From Ailurus styani (taxonomy: Eukaryota > Chordata > Mammalia > Carnivora > Ailuridae), in contig LNAC01000162.1 of NCBI GenBank assembly GCA_002007465.1, forward strand, positions 1,480,137-1,544,136: a stretch of DNA of 64,000 nucleotides, written 5' to 3'. The translations under genes were made by a program, and so were the position numbers. This document shows, piece by piece, positions 57,125 to 64,000 of the stretch. The notes below the pieces were generated by a model. That model saw only the letters and a program-made list of their open reading frames with translations, ran no database searches and had not been told where the DNA came from. Positions within the stretch are counted from its first letter, which is position 1, and every line of letters begins with the position of its first letter.

Positions 57125-57231
57125 GGGCGCCTGGGTGGCTCAGTGGGTTAAAGCCTCTGCTTTCGGCTCAGGTCATGATCTCAGGGTCCTGGGATCAAGG
57201 CCTGCATCAGGCTCTCTGCTCAGCAGGGATT
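57125..57231 (+). mobile_element. 3'-truncated young carnivore SINE with perfect TSD
   Basis: The 5' half of a young can-SINE (GGCGCCTGGGTGGCTCAGTG to CTGCTCAGCAGGGA) stops abruptly with no CT-rich part and no A tail. It is still bounded by the perfect 13-base repeat GATTTCAAGTTTT at 57112-57124 and 57232-57244. SINEs are normally truncated at the 5' end, so losing the 3' half while keeping a TSD is odd. The TSD ends in TTTT followed by A, which fits an L1-endonuclease nick for an insertion in the opposite orientation. Confidence 0.95.
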
Positions 57232-57369
57232 GATTTCAAGTTTTATGAATCTATGACATGGTGAAACAGTTAGAATCCAGTAACTATTGTGCCTTATGAA
57301 AATATAAAGGTTATTTCACCCAAATTAAGTATATAATGTTGAATAATTTCTAGTTTTCCTTGGTTTTTC

Positions 57370-57495
57370 TTTATTTCTTTTTTTCAAAACTTTATTTGGT
57401 ATAATTGATATACAAAAACTGCACATTATTTATTTAATTTATACAATTTAAGGAGCTTGGACTTTGTATCTTTTGTAAAATAAACAATGGTACAT
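57370..57495 (-). mobile_element. Ancient L1 3' end fragment
   Basis: CAAAACTTTATTTGGTATAATTGATATACAA and AATTTAAGGAGCTTGGACTT resemble reversed old L1 3' ends (tttattgagatataattgacata ... gtgtacaatttgatgagtttgac). Confidence 0.55.
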
Positions 57496-57739
57496 AAAAT
57501 TACTACAAGTTGTTCAGTATCTTAATTAATTCCAAGTTTTAGTTCATACTTCATTCATTATTTGATAATCTATATGCTGCTTCTAGATTTCAGGGAGGTA
57601 CTTTTTCCCTCTTCATTTAGATCAGATTTGGAAAAAGACATTGTTCTGAGTAAATAGAAAGTTTTCCACTATTTGATAATGTTTCAAATGTTTCAATTCT
57701 CAGTAATCTATGAACCAAAGCTGTAATTAAAAGAAAGAC

Positions 57740-58430
57740 AATTTGCTCATGGTATCATTGTATATCTATGAAACTTTGGGAAATAAAGGTATTAGAATTA
57801 TGAAACTTTATTGAAGTCAATGGACAAAGGACAAATATACAACAACACGAACTTCCTTGTGGAAGTGTCTTTAGTACGTTAAAGGCTACAATGAGAAAAT
57901 CTACTTATTAGAAGGAAAAAACACCAAACCTAAGAGAAATCTCAATAGAATCTTTAAAAAAATATTTTAAAAAATTTTAACAATAGATCCTCAAATCTAA
58001 CTGAAGAAAAGCAGCATAATGTGACTGAGGAAAACAGATTTTGATAAGTGGAAAGGAATGGCATATTCATGGACATAAATATTACAATTACAAACGTGTT
58101 TGGTATTTCCAAATAAACTTATAGGTACAATTGCAATTAAATGTTAATCATAAATCCAATGGAGTGTTTTGAAACTGAGAAAAAAGCATAAAATCTTTAT
58201 TGGAAAATAAACTTCTTGGTCTAAGTAAAATATTTTTGTAAAAAAGTGATAACAAGAGACTTGGTCTACCTTCTATTACAAGTATGACACTGCAATAAAA
58301 GAGGGCCCTGTTGGAAATATATGGACACATCAGGGAAACAATAAATATTCTAGAAACAAATTATTTTATATATGAAAAGCTTTTGTAATAAAAGTAATAT
58401 AAAGATCAGAAAGAACGGTGAAGATTATTT
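57740..58430 (+). mobile_element. Ancient L1 ORF2-region fragment
   Basis: GATAAGTGGAAAGGAATGGC with ATATTCATGGACATAAATAT resembles the 'ataaatggaaagacat..catgttcatgga' part of ORF2. TATTACAAGTATGACACTGCAA near 58275 resembles 'tactacaaagctacagtaat'. Frames are fully decayed, and a minus-strand L1 3' end follows. Confidence 0.6.
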
Positions 58431-58434
58431 TTCT

Positions 58435-58745
58435 TCCAGTTTTATTGAGATATAATTGACATATGCCACTGTATACACAGTTTAAGGTATACAGCATAAT
58501 ATTTTGACTTATGTGTATTATGAAATAATTACCACAGTAAATTTAGTTGATATCCATCAACTCGTATAGATACTAAAAAAAGAAGAAAAGTGTTTTTATT
58601 CTTGTGATAAGAGCTCTTAGTATATACTACTCTCTTAACAACTTTCAAATATACCAAATAGCAGTATTAACTATAGTCAATATGTTGTACATTACATCTT
58701 CACTACTTACTTGTTTTATAACTGGAAGTTTGTACCTAGCAATGT
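58435..58745 (-). mobile_element. Old L1 3' UTR fragment
   Basis: CAGTTTTATTGAGATATAAT, TGACATATGCCACTGTATAC, TTAACAACTTTCAAATATAC, TATTAACTATAGTCAATATG and TTGTACATTACATCTTCACT lie in the order of reversed L1MA/L1MB-type 3' UTRs. It ends at about AACTGGAAGTTTGTACC. Confidence 0.85.
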
Positions 58746-59054
58746 ATCTTCTTTAAAGAAATATTAGAAAGCATGAAAAAGTAAAGGAAAAAAAAATCAC
58801 TGCATAGAGGCAACTATTGTTAACATGTTGAGTATTTCTTTAAATATTTTCTTTTACTTTTTTCCCTCACTGGAAATAACTTTTTTTATATGCCATAGGA
58901 TATTAATATATGATAATTATAAAAAATTTAGACAATGATGAAAAGTAAAAAGGGGAAGATAAAAAGTAGCATTATAACTAGAGATAATTCTTTTATCATT
59001 TCATGTATATCCTTCCAGATTTTTTGATGCACATGTATAAATATACATTTTGTT
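58746..59054. other. Unassigned DNA, possible old repeat
   Basis: CATGTATATCCTTCCAGATT near 59001 is a phrase common in ancient mammalian repeats, but the family was not assigned. Confidence 0.35.
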
Positions 59055-59217
59055 TTTATTTTTTTTAGTTTTAATTCCAGTGCAGTTAACATACAGTGTT
59101 ATACTAGTTCAAATATACAATATAGTGATTGAACAATTCTATACATAGTGTTTATCAAGGTAAATATACTCATAATCCCTGTCCCATTTTACCTATCCCC
59201 CCACCCACTTTCCTGAA
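59055..59217 (-). mobile_element. Carnivore L1 3' end
   Basis: TTTTAATTCCAGTGCAGTTAACATACAGTG, TATACAATATAGTGATTGAA and GGTAAATATACTCATAATCC match the reversed L1 3' end seen also at 7507 and 50490. It is a 5'-truncated copy of about 160 bases. TSDs are not clear. Confidence 0.8.
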
Positions 59218-59389
59218 GGTGAAAATTATTTAATAATGATGAGATTCCATCCCCACTAGAACATAGTAATATCCACAAGGCAAGTAGTTAATTAACCACT
59301 GTTTCATTCAGTGCCTAGATTATCTTCATAGGATAGATGATTATTATGTATTTGCTGAATGATAAATGGTTTGGAAAAGTTCATTTTGA

Positions 59390-60085
59390 TCCTCACATCA
59401 CACAGAAAATACAAATGAATTGTTATCAAATATTTTGATAGAGGAAAAATATCATAAATTTAACATTAATAGATATTACCATAAAGGAAAACTATAGATT
59501 TGATTATATTCAAATATAAAATCAGTGTCTGAAGTTTGCAAAACTTTATAAAAAAATTAACAAGCCAAAAAAGAACTTAAAAGTATTTATAACAAACCTG
59601 CAGATCAGCAAATGAAGCATTAAGCCCCTATACTGGAATGGTCAGAGGGCATGAATAAATAGTTCAGAAAACAGGGAGTAGAAATAGCTAAGAAATATAA
59701 AATGTTCAAATTCTCAAGTAATGAAGGAATGTGAATTAAAACAATAATAAAACACATGACATGTAAAATTTACCTATTTAATTGTAAATATTTAAAATCG
59801 ATGTGATGTTCAACACTTAGAGTAAGATAGTATGATAAGCATGCTCACACACAAGTTAACAAAGCATTTGTGGTCTTTTAAGCCAATAATTCCATTTCTA
59901 GGGATCTAAGCTAATAAAATAATTAGCCATATAGTCAAATACCCATATACAAATAAGTGACTCATTAAATGTTTAAATCCAAATAATTAAACAGAAGTAA
60001 ATAAATGTCCAATAATAAGGTAGAATTTAACAATGAAGAATGATCTAGTCATATAATTAATTATTATGCAGTGTTTCAGTTGAGA
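59390..60085 (+). mobile_element. Ancient L1 or half-L1 (HAL1-type) fragment
   Basis: TAGATTTGATTATATTCAAA, AAGGAATGTGAATTAAAACA, CATTTGTGGTCTTTTAAGCC with AATAATTCCATTTCTAGGG, and CAGAAGTAAATAAATGTCC appear in the order of the late ORF2/3' part of old L1 on the plus strand. Confidence 0.65.
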
Positions 60086-60177
60086 GGAAGATTTTTTTTA
60101 AATAGGAAAGTTACCATGTTAAAATGCTAACAGAAAAATCAGGAAACATATAGAAACAAACTGGAAGTATGTGTAAT

Positions 60178-60209
<32 letters not shown>

Positions 60210-60223
60210 CATATATATATATG
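60178..60223. repeat. (AT)n tract, self-complementary
   Basis: TATATATATATATATATAT, then GTATATATATACATATATATATAT. Almost the whole 46 bases can fold on itself. Confidence 0.97.
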
Positions 60224-60326
60224 GAGCTATAATGATAACAAAGATGATTTTTATCTAATGTGTTGACCATGTAGATAGTATTTTCTCCCATATTTTTCCA
60301 AACCTTTTACATGTCTTGCTTTTTTT

Positions 60327-60493
60327 AAAAAAGATTTTATTTATTTATTCATGAGAGACACAGAGAGAGAGGCAGAGGGAGAAGCAGGCTCCCCACTGAG
60401 AAGGGAGCCCAATGCGGAACTTGATTCCAGGACCCTGGGATCATGACCTGAGCCAAAGACAGACGCTCAACCATCTGAGCCACCCAGGCACCC
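60327..60493 (-). mobile_element. Carnivore SINE (SINEC), intermediate age
   Basis: Minus-strand copy with head GAGCCACCCAGGCACCC on the right and AAAAAAGATTTTATTTATTTATTC on the left. The perfect 16-base TSD CATGTCTTGCTTTTTT lies at 60310-60325 and 60494-60509. The middle contains GGGATCATGACCTGAGCC. Confidence 0.95.
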
Positions 60494-60689
60494 CATGTCT
60501 TGCTTTTTTGACTAAAAAATAATGTTCACTCACTATCAAAGAAAAAATTTCAGTTACCTAAAGTTTTTGATATCTAATAAATTATTAATTATGTCATGAG
60601 ATCAGAGCAAGTTTATTTGTGATATTTGTATCTATGTAGAATAATGCATAAACCCAGCACGGTTCTTCAAAAGTAAATAGAATTGTGTC

Positions 60690-61085
60690 CTTCACTCCTA
60701 ATTCTCCCAGTGGCTTACCAGCATAGCTAAAGTAAAACCTAAACTTCCTAACGCAGCCTCCCAACAGGACAGGATCTGCTCCTGCCAAGCCTCATCTCCT
60801 ACCAGTCCTCCGTCCCCACCCACTATGTTTGCCGTTTTCTAGACACATCCCCTTCTTTCAACTCCCTGAAAGTGCCAAACTCCTTTCCTGGGTATCTTTA
60901 GGTGTGCTCTTCCTTCAGCCTGAAACACTTCCCTTTTCTTTTTTCTTAACTGACTCCTTTTAAAGCTCCAGGTCTAAACTTAAATGTCATTCACAAAGGC
61001 TTTCCCTGGAACCAGCATAAATCAGGTTTCTCCTACCATTCTCTTTCCCAGTGTTTTTCATTCATAGCACTCTCTCTAACTTGGG
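60690..61085 (+). mobile_element. L2 LINE remnant
   Basis: TCTCCCAGTGGCTTACCAGC, GTAAAACCTAAACTTCCTAA, CTGCTCCTGCCAAGCCTCAT, CTCTTCCTTCAGCCTGAAAC and AAACTTAAATGTCATTCACA follow the plus-strand L2 3' coding end (cccaatggcttcccatcgcac ... gtcacct). The copy is well recognisable. Confidence 0.88.
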
Positions 61086-61889
61086 GGTGGAGGGACAGAC
61101 AATTTCAGAAAAGTCATTAGAGATATTTCAAGAATAGAGAATTCAGCCAGTTGAGTGAACATTCATTATAATCATCTCTCTCCCTTATTAGTTTCCATAC
61201 ATTCCTGGATTTGGCTAATTGTTTACTTTAGGAATATAACAGCCACGGTATTTACATATACAATGCAATATTGGTTATTTTCTGTCTTCATGACTGAAAT
61301 GAAGGCATGCAAAGAAAAAATTTTTAGGATCTGTAGTTAAGAGATAACCAAATAAGTGGTGGGGAAGGCATTGAGAAAATTTTGAATCAAATGATATTAT
61401 TATTTATTCAAGATATGTTGGATGGTCAGTTTAAATGCTTTCTAGTAATAGGTTCTCTTGATGTCTTGAAGCACAGTGTTTCCTGGGCCATAACTCTTGG
61501 TAAGTGAATATGGAATCACGAAGTACTTTGCAGACCTTCAGCATGAATTCCACCTTCAGATGGCATTGTGCAGTTTCCATGTAACTCAAAACCACAGGGT
61601 TATACCCTTAAGTCAATGAAGAATTACTGTAATACTTGAATAGGTATAGCTATCAGCACTGTAATGAGAGGCTAAATGTATCCAAAGATATGAGTTTTAC
61701 AATGGTTCTTCCTTTGCTTTCTTCTAAGAAAGAACGAAAGAAAGAAAGGAGAGAAACAGTAAGCTGAAGCAGGCCTGCAAAGTCCATCTCAGCTCATCTC
61801 ATTTCTTCTCCTATTTCAGTGGTCTATCAAACTTGGAGTTGAAAACATCTTAGTGCTAGTCTGAGATCTCCTCTTTGGCGTCCATTCTG
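61086..61889. other. Unassigned DNA
   Basis: No gene or recognised repeat. A short (GAAA)n run (AAGAAAGAACGAAAGAAAGAAAGG) lies at 61727-61750. Confidence 0.4.
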
Positions 61890-62110
61890 GAAATTCATGC
61901 AACATTTATTTAAGAAATATTTTAAGCACCTTTCCTGGCTCTTGGAATACAATGAAAAGAATGAATATTGTCCCTGATTTAGTTTGCTTAAATTCTGGTT
62001 AGAGAATCAGAAAAATAAAAGTAAGCATATACAATTACAGAGAAAAGGTGAGTAAGTTCTATTGAGGGAATGGAGGGGTCAGTTAGAAAATAGTGGGTTT
62101 AACTTGCAGG
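61890..62110 (-). mobile_element. L2 LINE 3' end remnant
   Basis: CATGCAACATTTATTTAAGAAATA, GGCTCTTGGAATACAATGAA and GTCCCTGATTTAGTTTGCTT follow reversed L2 3' end order. Confidence 0.65.
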
Positions 62111-62959
62111 GCCACTTAAGCTGGGGCACACAAGGTGATATGTCACTTACCAATTTATTGCTTCTTAGTTTTGAATGAATTCTTCAGTAGATGCTTTGTG
62201 CAAAACATAGAATTCCTTTAAAATTTTGTCCTTTAAAGTGAGCATAAAGTTAAGCTTTCTCAGTATGGGGTGCCTTGGAGATATGTGCAGAAAGAAGAGA
62301 TTTCTAATTTCTGGTGGGGGGATTGGGAGGCAGTGGAGAGGGGCTTGAGGGTGAAAATGTGAGTGAGGACATCTCATAGGGTTTGCTGCAGTTAAGGGAC
62401 TAGAAGGCTATCTCTCTCTCACCTTGCAGACTTGGCTGGCAATAACCATTCCTCAGCAGTCTGAACTGGAACCACCACAAGTCTGAACATCATAATGGTC
62501 TCTTCCCCTGTTAAGTAGTTTTCACACATCAGAGTCACACATCTAGCAGTCATCCTTCTGCAAACTTTCCCACAGCCCTTTAAGCTCTGAGGGCCTTAGA
62601 TCACTGCCAGCTGCCAAACTCCTATTATGTGTTCTGCTGCCCCTTGCTGATCACGTTACCCCCCTCCTCTATGCCAGAGGGTTGTTTGTTCACCTAGCAA
62701 ATCCACACCAGCTCTGGCCTAGTTATACCAGCAAACTTCTCTCCTACCTGGTGGCCAAACCACACTTTCTCCAAAGATGTCTGAACAACTGACAAGTGTT
62801 TCCACCTTTGAGTACTCTTCTTCAGCCCTAGGGCACCACACAGTTTCCTTATAGCTTATGAATATTCTTTTATCACAGTGGATAAGTTCTTTATATTAAG
62901 CTTCCCTTATTTAACCTATTATGTGTTGTTTATCATGACTGGACCCAGGTTGAGAAGCA
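62111..62959. other. Unassigned DNA
   Basis: The stretch is relatively GC-rich around 62400-62780, with no CpG island. No gene, conserved splice pattern or repeat could be assigned. Confidence 0.35.
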
Positions 62960-63345
62960 GCTCACCATGCAGAGGATGGCAGAGAAGGTTCTGGGCAGAT
63001 ACTAACATGTAGCCAGACTCCTTGGGCAGAGAAGAATCTGGTATATGGGGAAGGACAGAGATCAGTGTGTCTGAAAGCTGTTGAATGATTAGGAAATTGA
63101 AATAAGTGATGTTGGAAGGAGGACATGCTACAGAAGAGGTTTAGGTATAATTCTAAGTGCAATGGAAAATTTAAAAAATGAAGAGATGTGATAAGATTTT
63201 AACTGTAATAAGATCCAGTTGGCTGCTATGTGGAAGTGGACTGCAGAGCAGCAGGAATGAGTATGGAGGCTGGCTTCCTGGTTATTGTAGTCATCCAGGT
63301 AAGAGATGATAGCAGCCTGGCCCCTCATCAGTAGTGGCCTATAAA
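62960..63345 (-). mobile_element. L2 LINE remnant
   Basis: GTTGGCTGCTATGTGGAAGT, GGACTGCAGAGCAGCAGGAA, TATTGTAGTCATCCAGGTAA and GAGATGATAGCAGCCTGG are the minus-strand L2 block 'ctggctgctgtgtgga ... gcagtaatccaggtgagagatgat'. It is well recognisable. Confidence 0.85.
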
Positions 63346-64000
63346 TGGAGAAACATGGAGAGCATCAGGATAAACTTTGGAATAGAGTATTATCTAATTG
63401 AGTATATATGTGGTTAGTGAGAGAAAGTGAAAAATCTGTCACTAGAGTCAAGGTACCTAAGTGAATGTATGGATAACGCTGCTTTAATTCATAACCAGTC
63501 AAATCTTCATTCCTTTCAGAAGCTTCTTTTTTATATTTAATTTGAACAACTCTATCCAAGGTTCTAGTGTTTCCAATCCCACTAAGAACTAAGAACATAT
63601 AAGAATTTGAATTTAGTTAAATCTGAGACTCTAAAGACCAGCTCTTCTTCATCTTACAGCAGAATCCTATATCTTGGTTGTCTAAAACCACTCAGTCCAA
63701 GCCCTGTATTGGTACCCCCTTTTATATAACTATGTGCATGGCTAGCACTAGCCAAACCATGATTTATAGGCCCCATAAATCTAATTTCTGGGTCATCCTA
63801 TCCCCTCCAAAAATTTCCATTCTTCTATCTGATTCAAAGCATGTATATTCTGTCTCCATTCTGTACCCAGACAAAGCCTATTATTTAATTCATTCATCCA
63901 TATAGATTTTTTTAAGGCTGAATTTTTCATAATCCTCAAAAATGGAGTTTCAGGATTTGGTGATCTGTCTCTTTTGTGAGAACACCTGGTTCAATACTCA
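63346..64000. other. Unassigned DNA
   Basis: No gene or recognised repeat at the right end of the window. The frames on both strands are short and lack domains. Confidence 0.4.

Noticed and set aside
60594..60788. 64-codon minus frame with Gly/Ala-rich start
   Set aside because: It is antisense to a well recognisable L2 3' coding region.

Overview
The window is nuclear DNA from a placental mammal, almost certainly a caniform carnivore and most likely a mustelid. The evidence is at least a dozen tRNA-Lys-derived carnivore SINEs (can-SINE/SINEC). The youngest carry the 'CAGTGGGTTAAAGCCTCTGC' head that I associate with mustelid genomes. Several also have near-perfect target-site duplications (TSDs). 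The background is AT-rich, with many L1, L2 and MIR remnants and decayed LTRs.

I find no protein-coding gene, tRNA, rRNA, CRISPR array or operon. The open reading frames are short, lack recognisable domains and mostly fall inside transposon remnants. The stretch is best read as a gene desert or part of a very long intron. The longest uninterrupted non-repeat frame (153 codons, minus strand, 18025-18486) is noted but not called as a gene.

Layout. 0-7.5 kb: unique AT-rich DNA with three SINEs, a CT microsatellite and MIR remnants. 7.5-10.4 kb: a tiny L1 insertion, L2 remnants and an ancient L1 3' end. 11.2-11.9 kb: a young SINE nested in an old SINE, with a 280-base assembly gap inside it. 12.6-14.3 kb: MIR and L2. 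14.3-26.9 kb: mostly unassigned DNA with a MER5-like DNA transposon, one SINE and possible conserved non-coding DNA. 26.9-31.8 kb: ancient L1 fragments, one split by a younger 5'-inverted L1, then L2. 33.1-34.5 kb: the best candidate for conserved regulatory DNA, including a TGATTGACAG PBX-MEIS-type site. 36-37.2 kb: a long L2. 38.1-39.0 kb: a solo LTR carrying a C/CA microsatellite. 42.6-47.3 kb: a MaLR-type LTR, MIR, other LTR-like remnants, SINEs and a solo LTR inside an old L1. 48.6-50.4 kb: three SINEs. 50.5-55.9 kb: a minus-strand L1 with an apparent 5' UTR, an ORF1-to-ORF2 internal deletion, a mutated reverse-transcriptase active site and two SINE insertions. 56-64 kb: further SINEs, including one that lacks its 3' half yet has a clean TSD, plus old L1 and L2.

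Nothing here forms a working gene system. The interest lies in insertion history: nested elements, twin priming, an aberrant SINE, an assembly gap caused by nesting, and a few unannotated stretches that may be regulatory. Family names come from recognition of consensus motifs by eye, so element boundaries are approximate unless a TSD is quoted.
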